In this document: piece after piece, positions 1 through 6,654 of the stretch | How the letters are laid out: each line of letters starts with the position of its first letter | How positions within the stretch are numbered: position 1 is the first letter of the stretch | From: JBNJEM01 sp051745935 | GTDB lineage: Bacteria > Planctomycetota > Planctomycetia > Pirellulales > Pirellulaceae | Reading direction: 5' to 3' | Assembly (NCBI GenBank): GCA_051745935.1 | Contig: JBNJEM010000391.1 | Location: forward strand, 1 to 7,476 | DNA length: 7,476 nt | Notes under the pieces: model-generated | Databases searched by the model: none | The model's input: the letters and a program-made list of their open reading frames with translations, nothing else | Told to the model about the DNA's origin: nothing | Translations under genes and position numbers: made by a program

Positions 1-1
1 T

Positions 2-1258
2 ATGGGCATTATTGGCACGGGAACGCGAGGATTGCCGGACATGCGGGTGTTCATGCGTAACGAGGACGTTCAGATCATGGCAATCTGCGACGTCAATACA
101 GCCAGCCGCGGCTATCGGGATGAAAGCAAGCTCATGGGGCGGACGCCGGCCTTGGAGGTGGCCAATAAGTATTACGCCGACAAAAAACAGTCGGGGCACT
201 ATCAAGGCGTGGCGGCCTATAACGATTTTCGCGAGATCATTCAGCGGCCGGACATTGACGCCGTGGCGATCGTGACCCCGGACCACTGGCACCGCGCCAT
301 GACGGTCATGGCAGCCGAGGCGGGGAAGGATATCTATTGCCAGAAGCCGATGACCCTGACCATCCGCGACGGGCAGGACATGATCCACGCCGTGCGAAAA
401 AACAATTGTGTGTTTCAGACCGGCAGTCAGTATCGATCCCATCCCGCCGGCCGGCACGCCTGCGAGCTCGTCCGAAACGGCCGGATCGGCGAATTGAAAA
501 CCATCCGTACCTACATCGGGTTGAACAACAAATCCGGCCCCGGACCGGGCTGGGAACCGATGCCCGTGCCGGAAGGGTTTGACTACAATCTGTGGCTGGG
601 CCCCGCGCCCGACGCGCCGTATCACGAACTGCGTTGCATCTACAAGTTCCGGTTTATTCTCGATTATTCCGGCGGTCAGATTACGAATCTGGGAGCCCAC
701 GCCAACGATATCGCTCAATGGGGAAACGGGACATCGTTGACGGGGCCCGTCGAGGTCGAACCGCTCCATGTCGAATGGCCCCCGAAAGGAAGCCTCTTCA
801 CCACGGCCCTGCGGTCCGGCTATCGCCTTCGCTACGCCAACGGCGTGGAGCTGATCCAAGAGAGCAGCGAGGAACATCGTGGCACCCGTTTTGAAGGGTC
901 GAAGGGATGGGTGCACTTCTTGTATCGGCAGCTGACGACGAATCCCGCGTCGCTGAAAACATCCACCATCGGCCCGGACGAAATCCGTCTGCCGAAACCC
1001 ATCGAAAACGGTGACGAGCGCGACTATTACGCCAATCACGTTCGTAATTTCCTCGATTGCGTCAAGACGCGGGAAGAGCCGATCGAGCCGGTTGAGGTGG
1101 GACACCGCACGGCCACGCTTTGCCATTTGGGAAACATCGCGTTACAACTGAACCGAAAACTGAAGTGGGATCCAGAGAAAGAACGTTTCCCGGATGATGA
1201 GGAAGCGAATGGGATGATGAGCCGGCCTGACCGGGACTGGCGGAGCGGGCGGGCATGA
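2..1258 (+). CDS. Gfo/Idh/MocA family NAD(P)-dependent oxidoreductase, 5'-partial
   Basis: Members of this family oxidise or reduce sugars, inositols and their derivatives with NAD(P). The visible 418 residues start inside the Rossmann fold: GIIGTGTRG (residues 2-10) is the dinucleotide loop and AICD (27-30) ends the second strand. TPDHWH (92-97) and QKP (114-116, Lys115 in the place of the family's EKP lysine) follow. DYSGGQ (221-226) and GAHANDIAQW (231-240, His233) match the catalytic region of the planctomycete-type branch. The C-terminal alpha/beta domain runs to about residue 400 and contains NHVRNFLDC. The first Met is probably internal: homologues carry roughly 30-45 further residues, often a Tat leader, so the true start lies before the window. 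The stop is followed by a 212-nt gap before the next gene. Family assignment is firm; the substrate is unknown. Confidence 0.93.
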   Translation: MGIIGTGTRGLPDMRVFMRNEDVQIMAICDVNTASRGYRDESKLMGRTPALEVANKYYADKKQSGHYQGVAAYNDFREIIQRPDIDAVAIVTPDHWHRAMTVMAAEAGKDIYCQKPMTLTIRDGQDMIHAVRKNNCVFQTGSQYRSHPAGRHACELVRNGRIGELKTIRTYIGLNNKSGPGPGWEPMPVPEGFDYNLWLGPAPDAPYHELRCIYKFRFILDYSGGQITNLGAHANDIAQWGNGTSLTGPVEVEPLHVEWPPKGSLFTTALRSGYRLRYANGVELIQESSEEHRGTRFEGSKGWVHFLYRQLTTNPASLKTSTIGPDEIRLPKPIENGDERDYYANHVRNFLDCVKTREEPIEPVEVGHRTATLCHLGNIALQLNRKLKWDPEKERFPDDEEANGMMSRPDRDWRSGRA

Positions 1259-1401
1259 TACGGAAATGCTCGCGTCTTCTGTTGCCCGGGGAGTCCGAGA
1301 CTATATTTCAGGCGGTTGGATTTTTCCGGGTGGAAAGCTGCCCGACACAAGCCGTCCTGCCGTTGGTCGGACTCGCGGCGGAGAAAGTCATCCGCGATCG
1401 G

Positions 1402-1407
1402 TATAAT
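1402..1407 (+). promoter_or_regulatory. Candidate -10 box (TATAAT) for the two-gene propeller operon
   Basis: A perfect TATAAT sits 63 nt before the ATG at 1471, giving a predicted leader of about 55-60 nt. No convincing -35 hexamer lies 16-18 nt upstream and there is no TG extension, so this rests on one hexamer. The rest of the 1259-1470 gap holds no clear terminator or gene. The 63-codon ORF at 1255-1446 that overlaps the previous stop resembles nothing I recognise. Confidence 0.4.
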
Positions 1408-1470
1408 CCGCCCCGATATCGCGGCATGCGACATCTTGGCATGTGAAAGAGCAAAAAAGGAACGTTATAA

Positions 1471-3597
1471 ATGATACCCGAAACGTGCCGGCTGATGGTG
1501 TTTGGAGTCGTGTCTGGTGTCGTATTGCTGCTTGGGGTCGGATCGGCTCCCGCGACGGAGCCCCCCTTCTCGATTGTCGCCTTGCTCCACGATCCCCAGG
1601 CACTGGCGCGTCCGCACGACGTGGAGGTTGATGGCGGGCTGATGTTCGTCCCCGGCAAAGGGGGCTCGATTGCCATCATTGATGTGACCGATCCGGCGCG
1701 ACCAGAAATCATGTGGTCGACCCGTGACGAGGAAGACGATGCCCAAACCGTGCTCCCGCACGGCAAGCACCTGTTCGTTGGAACTCGCGACTTCCTTTCC
1801 ATCGACATCAGCGAACCGCGACAAGCTGTCATCCGCAAGCGGCTCGGGGACCGCCCTCGCATCGATCGCATCAATGGCATGATCATGTGGGATCATCACG
1901 TTTTGTACGCGAACAAGAGAGGTTGGATCGGAGCTATCGACGTCAGCCGGCCCGACGCTCCCGTGCTCGCCGGGGCTTTGAACACGCGTGAACATGGGGG
2001 GATCGTCTCGCCGCATGACATTGCCCGCTATAAGCACTGCGTGGTTATCGTGGATCAACGCGACATGAGCCCGTGGAAAGTTCGCGTATACCAGGTCGCT
2101 GACCGGGAAACGGGCCAGTTGCTGCCGGTTGAGCAGTGGCGGCCCGAGGGGGCGGTTGGCGGCGAAAGACTTAATGGCGCCAATCGGGTCGTTGTACGCG
2201 ACCACTACGCGCTGATCGCCTGTAATAAGGCGGACACGCTGGCCGTGGTGGACCTGCACGAGATCGGTGAGCCGGAAACGATCCGCGTGCTGCCGTTTCC
2301 AGCCGAGCCCTGTGGACTGGCACTTGCCGGAAACGTTTTGTTTGCTGCCGGGGGGCAATCGATCCAAGCCTTTGATGTTTCCAATCCGCGTGAGCCTGAA
2401 AAGCTGTCCAGCTTCAAAAACGCCGAGGTCTTTCCCACTGAATTCACCAAAGTGGCTGGAAAGAAAAGATATACCATGAAGGGCGGGGTCAGGAAACCAT
2501 GTCGCGGCAACGCGCACGATTTGGTGTACGAAAGAGGATACCTTTATGTCACCGCCCAAAGCGATGACCAGGTGGCAATACTTCACGTGGATGACCAACG
2601 CATTCGACGTCTGGCGGAAGCACCTCCCGCCGCTTTTGGCGGCGCCTGCGTTCCCGTTGTTTGCGATAATCCGGAAACCATGACGGAGAAGAGGCGAGTG
2701 AGGCCTCAAGCCCTTGTGTTTAACAAGGACGGCGGATTGAAGAAAATTCTGTACACCACCGATGGCTCTGGCCCAGTCAGTATCGCCACGGCATTAGCCG
2801 AAACGGAAGACGGGGGGGCCACCTGGCTCGACCATCCGGGCAATCCCGTTCTGGATCGGATCGAGTCGGATTGGCAAGGAAACCGCGCTTTTGTCACGGG
2901 CTTGGTCCGAGACGAGGATAACCAGCGATGGGTAATGGCGACGGTGGGAAACGACGCCGGAGCCAGTACACCGGGGATCCGGGCGACGGGCTTGTGGTTT
3001 TCCGAGGATTTGGTGGACTGGAAACAGTATTCGGGAAACCCAATCATCACGGTTCAAACCGACGGGGCCGTCAACAACGACGAGGCGTTTCCCGGTCCAC
3101 GGGATCCCCCGGTGGGGATGTACTTGCGCCACTTCCAAAGAATCGACGGAACGTGGTACGCGCTGGTCCAGTGGCGTGGCGACGGAACCTGGTCGCGAAT
3201 GACGGTCATGCAAAGCGACGGTGATATCACTGGTCCCTGGACAATGCGCAACGTGTGCCTTGATCCAGACAGGGCGACGGAGTGGTTCAACAAAAACAGA
3301 AACTTGAACTGGTGCCAACCGGTTCGTGTCGAAGGGCGTTGGTACGCGGCCTGTCAAAATGGCGTCGCAGGGCATGACAGGGATAACGACCATGTCGGGA
3401 TCGTTTATTCCGACGACTATTTCCATTGGCACGAGTTCGACAACCCCGTGACCGCTCCCTTGACGCGGCCGGACGGTTCCACGGTAATCTCCTCTCAGCA
3501 ATTCCTCCTTCCTCCTGAAGACGGAGAGCCATGGCGAATTCTTCTGGGAGCGCGCGGGGTGCACGATGACAAATACATGTATCTTGTGTATCCATAA
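1471..3597 (+). CDS. Secreted protein: LVIVD-type beta-propeller plus GH43/GH32-like propeller
   Basis: Start ATG 1471 is supported by AAGGA at 1457-1461, 9 nt upstream. Residues 1-29 form a signal peptide (hydrophobic 8-23, then SAPATE). Residues about 45-390 carry repeated blades of the LVIVD kind: IAIIDVTDPARPE (68-79), IGAIDVSRPDAPV (153-165), LAVVDLHEIGEPE (257-269), IQAFDVSNPREPE (298-310) and VAILHVDD (368-375). From about 400 to 708 the pattern changes to that of five-bladed glycoside hydrolases: one Asp-box, TEDGGATW (445-452), then SEDLVDW (511-517), MQSDGDITGPW (580-590) and SDDYFHW (647-653). The LVIVD part is probably a binding scaffold; the C-terminal half may bind or cut a glycan. 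I cannot assign catalytic acids with certainty. It lies 47 nt before the sialidase gene, suggesting co-expression. The join of two propeller types in one frame is unusual. Confidence 0.85.
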   Translation: MIPETCRLMVFGVVSGVVLLLGVGSAPATEPPFSIVALLHDPQALARPHDVEVDGGLMFVPGKGGSIAIIDVTDPARPEIMWSTRDEEDDAQTVLPHGKHLFVGTRDFLSIDISEPRQAVIRKRLGDRPRIDRINGMIMWDHHVLYANKRGWIGAIDVSRPDAPVLAGALNTREHGGIVSPHDIARYKHCVVIVDQRDMSPWKVRVYQVADRETGQLLPVEQWRPEGAVGGERLNGANRVVVRDHYALIACNKADTLAVVDLHEIGEPETIRVLPFPAEPCGLALAGNVLFAAGGQSIQAFDVSNPREPEKLSSFKNAEVFPTEFTKVAGKKRYTMKGGVRKPCRGNAHDLVYERGYLYVTAQSDDQVAILHVDDQRIRRLAEAPPAAFGGACVPVVCDNPETMTEKRRVRPQALVFNKDGGLKKILYTTDGSGPVSIATALAETEDGGATWLDHPGNPVLDRIESDWQGNRAFVTGLVRDEDNQRWVMATVGNDAGASTPGIRATGLWFSEDLVDWKQYSGNPIITVQTDGAVNNDEAFPGPRDPPVGMYLRHFQRIDGTWYALVQWRGDGTWSRMTVMQSDGDITGPWTMRNVCLDPDRATEWFNKNRNLNWCQPVRVEGRWYAACQNGVAGHDRDNDHVGIVYSDDYFHWHEFDNPVTAPLTRPDGSTVISSQQFLLPPEDGEPWRILLGARGVHDDKYMYLVYP

Positions 3598-3644
3598 CCC
3601 GGACGAGCCGGGACCATACCCTAACCGTAAGGAAAACCCTGATT

Positions 3645-5030
3645 ATGAAATCAACCATCCTCGCAATCACCGCTTCGATAGCCGGCATCGCGGCCTGTAT
3701 AGGTACTTGTATCGGAGCCGAGAGCCAAACCCCACTGACGTATCGCCACTTCAAGGTCGATGAGGCCGACGGCCGGGTGCTCAACATGACACCGGTCCCC
3801 GATGAAACGCCGCCACGCTGGGCCCGCGACGTGTCGCAACAACCTTTCGACTGGACGGCACGGACGAACGGCAAGCCATTCTTCTCGCAACCAATCCCGT
3901 TCGTCCTCCCGCCTGTCGACGAAGCCGAACCGTTCGGACGCCACAACCATCAGCCATCGATCACGTGGTTGCCGAACGGAGACCTGTTGGCCATCTGGTA
4001 TTCGACCCGGTCGGAGACGGGCACCGAGCTGACCGTGCTGGCCAGTCGCCTGCGGCCCGGACGGGAAGCGTGGGATCCCTCCAGCGAGTTCTTCAAAGCG
4101 CCAAACCGCAACATGCACGGCTCCAGCATCTTCCATGATGGCCAAGGAACCATTTACCACTTCAACGGCATGGCACCCGAGGGTGGAAGAGGCTGGGCGA
4201 AGCTGGCTCTGTTGATGCGCACCAGCACGGACAACGGCGTGACCTGGACACAGCCCAAGGCAATCGACGCTCGGCTGACCGGCCGCCACCAGGTCATTTC
4301 CGGCACGCTGATGACCCGCGAAGGGGTGCTGATCCAGAACTGCGACGCCGTGCCCGTCGGAAACGGCGGTACGGCGCTGCACATCAGTCACGACGGCGGC
4401 AAGACGTGGACCGATCCCGGTGAAGGCAAGCCGCGTCCGGGCAAATACAACGAGGGGGGCAAAGGCGAAGGCAACATCGCCGGCATCCATGCCAAGGTCG
4501 TTGAATTGAATGACGGCCGCCTGTTGGCGTTTGGGCGAGGTGACACCATCAACGGCCGCATGCCGATGAGCATTTCGGAGGACCTTGGCAAAACCTGGAC
4601 GTACCACGCCAGTCCTTTCCCGCCCATCGGCGGTGGCCAGCGGCTAGTCCTGAAGCGGCTCAATGAGGGGCCGCTGCTGTTCGTCTCCTTCACGTCCGGC
4701 AATCGTCGTAATCCCGAGGGCAACGGCATGACCTTCACCGACCAGGGAGGCAATGAGTTCATCGGTCACGGGATGTACGCCGCCCTCTCGTTCGACGATG
4801 GCAAGACATGGCCGGTGCGAAAGCTCCTCACGCCCGGCGAAGGCGAGTGGGACGGCGGCGCGCACACCGGACACTTCACGGCCACGCCGACGCGAGCCGA
4901 ACACGCCGGTTACCTCGCCGCCACGCAGCCCCCCGACAACGTAATTCACCTGATCAGCAGCCGCCTGCACTACCGCTTCAACCTGGCATGGCTGACGGCG
5001 GGCGCAAAGCAATGTCCGGTAAGACAATAA
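3645..5030 (+). CDS. Secreted BNR/Asp-box sialidase-like exo-enzyme
   Basis: This is a 461-residue protein of the six-bladed sialidase superfamily, which removes terminal sialic acid or acts on related glycans; in environmental planctomycetes many members have no proven substrate. Four canonical Asp-boxes (S-x-D-x-G-x-T-W) are present: STDNGVTW (194-201), SHDGGKTW (248-255), SEDLGKTW (311-318) and SFDDGKTW (382-389). Conserved-looking GRHNHQPSI (98-106) and YSTRSETGTELT (119-130) lie on early blades and could supply an active-site Arg, but I cannot place the Arg triad. Residues 1-25 are a signal peptide (MKSTILAITASIAGIAACIG then CIGAE); LTY begins the mature part, and a lipobox cysteine is not convincing. 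ATG 3645 has TAAGGA at 3628-3633, 11 nt upstream. The gene follows the propeller protein by 47 nt, so both are probably one transcript. Confidence 0.9.
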   Translation: MKSTILAITASIAGIAACIGTCIGAESQTPLTYRHFKVDEADGRVLNMTPVPDETPPRWARDVSQQPFDWTARTNGKPFFSQPIPFVLPPVDEAEPFGRHNHQPSITWLPNGDLLAIWYSTRSETGTELTVLASRLRPGREAWDPSSEFFKAPNRNMHGSSIFHDGQGTIYHFNGMAPEGGRGWAKLALLMRTSTDNGVTWTQPKAIDARLTGRHQVISGTLMTREGVLIQNCDAVPVGNGGTALHISHDGGKTWTDPGEGKPRPGKYNEGGKGEGNIAGIHAKVVELNDGRLLAFGRGDTINGRMPMSISEDLGKTWTYHASPFPPIGGGQRLVLKRLNEGPLLFVSFTSGNRRNPEGNGMTFTDQGGNEFIGHGMYAALSFDDGKTWPVRKLLTPGEGEWDGGAHTGHFTATPTRAEHAGYLAATQPPDNVIHLISSRLHYRFNLAWLTAGAKQCPVRQ

Positions 5031-5086
5031 GACGTGCCTTGTCTCCCCTCCCTCGCCGCAAAGCGATTACCTCACCAGCTCGTCAT

Positions 5087-5413
5087 ATGGCCAAGAAGGT
5101 AAAGCACGTTAATCGCCGATTGACGGACGAAGAGCGAGCACGGCGCGCTCAGATTCGGGAAGCGGCGATGAAGGACATTCCCCCGAAAGCCGGCGCGGGC
5201 CGCAGGCCATCGTCACCGGGCATCCCCTCGCAAATCCGGCAGGCCCGCGAGGCGCGAGGGCTGACTTGGTACGCGCTGGCCAAGCTAGCCGGAATTCCCA
5301 ATCAGGCTACCATCCGCGATATCGAGCAGGGCAAGGACGTCCATGTCTCCAACCTGCAAGCCGTCGCCAACGCTCTTGGTCTGAAGCTGGAACTTGTGGA
5401 ACAGGTTCCCTGA
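5087..5413 (+). CDS. Small HTH (XRE/Cro-like) DNA-binding protein, antitoxin-like
   Basis: The protein has 108 residues. The first 45 are basic and probably disordered or helical (MAKKVKHVNRRLTDEERARR). Residues about 47-102 form a Cro/C1-type helix-turn-helix: PSQIRQAREARGLTWYALAK, then LAGIPNQATIRDIEQGKD, then LQAVANALGLKLELVE. The LxWYxLAxxAGI and NLQAVANALGL signatures are typical of XRE domains, and the short LELVE ending is common in solitary regulators and HigA-like antitoxins. No toxin gene lies beside it. No good ribosome site precedes ATG 5087; an in-frame ATG at 5012, overlapping the sialidase end, would add 25 residues. I prefer 5087 because MAKK is a typical family start. A terminator-like hairpin follows 24 nt after the stop. 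It may regulate itself or be a relic of a toxin-antitoxin pair. Confidence 0.75.
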   Translation: MAKKVKHVNRRLTDEERARRAQIREAAMKDIPPKAGAGRRPSSPGIPSQIRQAREARGLTWYALAKLAGIPNQATIRDIEQGKDVHVSNLQAVANALGLKLELVEQVP

Positions 5414-5437
5414 TCGGCTGCCGGTTGGTACTCATGG

Positions 5438-5469
5438 CCTCTCGCGCACGCGCGTGAGGGTCAGATTTT
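5438..5469 (+). terminator. Terminator-like hairpin after the HTH gene
   Basis: CCTC-T-CGCG, loop CACG, CGCG-T-GAGG forms a GC-rich symmetrical stem (5438-5459) with one T-T mismatch. It is followed by GTCAGATTTT, ending in a short T run at 5466-5469. Placed 24 nt after the HTH stop, it could end that transcript. The T tract is short and offset by six bases, so Rho-independent function is only plausible. From here to 5680 I see no gene on either strand. Confidence 0.4.
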
Positions 5470-5657
5470 GCACGCCGGTGGTCATTTCGGCCTCGTTGAG
5501 GAACTCGTGGCGAGCAGAACGCCGGATGCGAGGCCAACTGTGAACGGGACAGCAGCGCGGATGGCCACGGTTACCAATCGGGCTCGAGTCCGGCATTGAT
5601 GTGGACGAGCAAAGGGCCTCACGGCTTCGGCTGCGGCGGATTGGAAACAACCAAAAC

Positions 5658-5681
5658 TCGACTTCTCAGGAGACGAGTCGA
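5658..5681 (+). promoter_or_regulatory. Hairpin holding the ribosome-binding site of the Tat-leader ORF
   Basis: TCGACT (5658-5663) pairs with AGTCGA (5676-5681). Inside it TCT pairs with AGA around the loop CAGG, leaving CG as a bulge. The ribosome site AGGAGA (5668-5673) lies in the loop and upper stem, and the A of the start codon closes the stem. Such a fold could limit translation, but it may be chance; no partner or ligand is implied. Confidence 0.35.
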
Positions 5682-5830
5682 TGTGCCAATGCCATGCCTG
5701 CGCGTCCTGCCATAGTTGTTCGCGTTTCATCGACCGGCGACGATTCCTCCAGCACGGCGTTGCGGCGTTGGCGGCGACGGATGTTCTTCCCGTTGGCCGG
5801 TCGTGGTATACTGAAGTTGGGCGTTTTTGA
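5681..5830 (+). pseudogene. Stub of a Tat-exported protein: Cys-rich N-terminus and twin-arginine leader
   Basis: ATG 5681 has AGGAGA 7 nt upstream, so this was a real gene start. The 49-residue reading frame opens with Cys at 2, 4, 7, 10 and 13 (CQCHACASCHSC), then RFIDRRRFLQHG, a twin-arginine motif of the RRxFL type, then the short hydrophobic AALAATDVLP. Planctomycete Tat-exported proteins often begin this way, with a Cys/His stretch before the arginines. The frame ends at TGA 5828, after codons that also contain the -10 box of the next gene, which suggests that the body of the gene was lost and replaced at about 5790-5815. The stop touches the ribosome site of the antitoxin. Alternatively it is a true small Cys-rich leader peptide coupled to the toxin-antitoxin pair; I think this less likely. 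Confidence 0.5.
5804..5812 (+). promoter_or_regulatory. Extended -10 promoter of the first toxin-antitoxin pair
   Basis: TGGTATACT is an extended -10 (TGnTATAAT with one mismatch), 31 nt before the antitoxin ATG, which gives a leader of about 25 nt. The best hexamer 17 nt upstream is TTCTTC (5784-5789), a poor -35, as is usual with extended -10 promoters. It lies inside the last codons of the Tat-leader stub. Confidence 0.55.
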
Positions 5831-5843
5831 GGAGGGAAAGGAA

Positions 5844-6059
5844 ATGCAGGCTCATCGCGCGAAGGCCATCGTTTCTGAAAATGGCTGTTTGACCATTGAA
5901 AATCTCCCATTTCCGCCTGGCAAACCGGTCGAGGTCGTCGTTTTCCCGGCCCGAAATCAGCCGGCGGTGGAAGACCGATATCCGTTGCGGGGCACGCCGA
6001 TCCAATTTGACGATCCTACCGAGCCAGTAGGGGAATCCGATTGGGAGGTGCTTCGGTGA
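5844..6059 (+). CDS. Antitoxin of a type II toxin-antitoxin pair (partner of a PIN toxin)
   Basis: This is a 71-residue protein. Its N-terminal half has alternating strands, AKAIVSENGCLTIENLPF then GKPVEVVVF (residues 6-34), resembling the small beta DNA-binding fold of AbrB-like or DUF104/DUF2281-like antitoxins. Its tail YPLRGTPIQFDDPTEPVG then SDWEVL (45-70) matches the pattern I recall from cyanobacterial and planctomycete antitoxins beside PIN toxins; this part probably blocks the toxin. GGAGGG at 5831-5836 precedes ATG 5844 by 7-8 nt. The stop TGA overlaps the toxin ATG by one base (TGATG), a normal coupling. Expected role: neutralise the PIN nuclease and repress the shared promoter at 5804. 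Exact family name is uncertain. Confidence 0.8.
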   Translation: MQAHRAKAIVSENGCLTIENLPFPPGKPVEVVVFPARNQPAVEDRYPLRGTPIQFDDPTEPVGESDWEVLR

Positions 6060-6445
6060 TGGTGTTGGATACGCACATCTGGATATGGTGGGTTCACGGA
6101 GATTCGCGGCTCAATAGTTCCCACGCACAACTGATCAAAGATCACGAGGATCACGAAATCGGAATCTGTACGATTTCGCTTTGGGAAGTTGCCAAGTTGG
6201 TGGAACTGGGTCGGTTGGTCTTGCCCGTCGGATTGGATCAGTGGTTCGCGGATGCCTTGGCGTATCCGGGCGTGACGCTCGTGCATTTGACGCCCCGCAT
6301 CGCCATTGAGTCCACGCAATTGCCGGGGACCTTCCATCGTGACCCTGCCGATCAGATAATCGTTGCAACTTCCCGCATCCTTGCGTGCGATTTGCTGACG
6401 GCGGACCAGAGAATTCGCGACTACCCTCAAGTCAATACGCCATAG
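6059..6445 (+). CDS. vapC: PIN-domain ribonuclease toxin (VapC-like), complete
   Basis: The 128-residue protein is a standard-length PIN toxin that cleaves RNA with Mg2+ or Mn2+ held by acidic residues. All expected acids are visible: Asp4 in MVLDTHIWIWW, Glu43 in SLWEVAKL, Asp95 and Asp98 in HRDPADQIIVATS, and Asp116 in LLTADQRI. The LDTHIW start and the RDPADQII/LLTAD signatures place it in the COG3744-type branch, common beside short non-RHH antitoxins. I chose ATG 6059, which overlaps the antitoxin stop by one base; a GTG at 6056 is an alternative. Nothing in it looks mutated, so the pair is probably functional. No terminator follows. Confidence 0.92.
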   Translation: MVLDTHIWIWWVHGDSRLNSSHAQLIKDHEDHEIGICTISLWEVAKLVELGRLVLPVGLDQWFADALAYPGVTLVHLTPRIAIESTQLPGTFHRDPADQIIVATSRILACDLLTADQRIRDYPQVNTP

Positions 6446-6455
6446 CGGCGGGGAA

Positions 6456-6593
6456 ATGTGGTTCGACATTGGTGGATGGTTTCGAGGGTGGGAAGAGCCG
6501 TTCGCGAGCTTTGAAGCCGGCATTATGGCCCGCGTGGAAACCTTCCAGGTGACCACGGCATCGGGGGCCACCTACCGGCTGTTTTTCGGCTAG
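6456..6593 (+). CDS. Possible 45-residue protein between the two toxin-antitoxin modules
   Basis: An ATG-started frame begins 10 nt after the toxin stop, with a weak GGCGGGG just before it. The product is Trp/Phe-rich at the start (MWFDIGGWFRGWEEPF) and ends in TFQVTTASGATYRLFFG, which reads like the final beta strand of a larger protein. I recognise no family. It could be a small third gene of the operon, a 3' remnant of a lost gene, or chance. The stop is built into the first of two hairpins. Confidence 0.25.
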   Translation: MWFDIGGWFRGWEEPFASFEAGIMARVETFQVTTASGATYRLFFG

Positions 6594-6603
6594 GTTGCCT
6601 AGC
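6589..6603. repeat. Perfect 6-bp stem hairpin overlapping the stop of the small ORF
   Basis: GCTAGG (6589-6594), loop TTG, CCTAGC (6598-6603). It contains the TAG stop at 6591 and directly abuts a second hairpin. There is no T tract after it. It may be an operator, an RNA structure or chance. Confidence 0.4.
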
Positions 6604-6623
6604 GGCCTTGAAACCACAAGGCC
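6604..6623. repeat. Perfect 7-bp stem hairpin upstream of the second antitoxin
   Basis: GGCCTTG (6604-6610), loop AAACCA, CAAGGCC (6617-6623). It ends 17 nt before the AGGAGG ribosome site at 6641-6646. VapB-type antitoxins repress their own operons by binding inverted repeats, so an operator is possible. It could instead help terminate the upstream transcript, though no T run follows (TCGTGTC). Confidence 0.45.
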
Positions 6624-6654
6624 TCGTGTCACAACAAGATAGGAGGTCAAACAT

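Noticed and set aside
1255..1446. 63-codon + strand frame whose ATG overlaps the stop of the oxidoreductase gene (ATGA).
   Set aside because: The overlap looks like translational coupling, but the protein has no recognisable pattern, lacks a ribosome site and runs through the TATAAT candidate of the next operon.
1465..2709. Long - strand open frame (414 codons) opposite the LVIVD propeller.
   Set aside because: It is the antisense shadow of a gene with clear domains and signal peptide; GC-rich coding DNA often leaves the reverse frame open. Its translation shows no family motif.
3651..4607. Long - strand open frame (318 codons) opposite the sialidase gene.
   Set aside because: Mirror of the Asp-box protein; the + strand reading has four Asp-boxes, a signal peptide and a ribosome site, while the reverse has none.
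5432..5650. - strand frame ending in EMTTGVQNLTLTRVRERP, with LVHINAGLEPDW in another frame nearby.
   Set aside because: Both fragments look somewhat protein-like and might come from a decayed gene, but they lie in different frames, have no ribosome site and match nothing I know; too weak to annotate.
5414..5680. Search for a tRNA, small RNA or CRISPR-like repeats in the gene-poor stretch.
   Set aside because: No cloverleaf, no regularly spaced repeats and no convincing promoter beyond the hairpins already listed.
5601..5843. In-frame extension of the antitoxin upstream to 5601.
   Set aside because: The strong GGAGGG before ATG 5844, the promoter at 5804 and the family length of about 70 residues all favour the short form.
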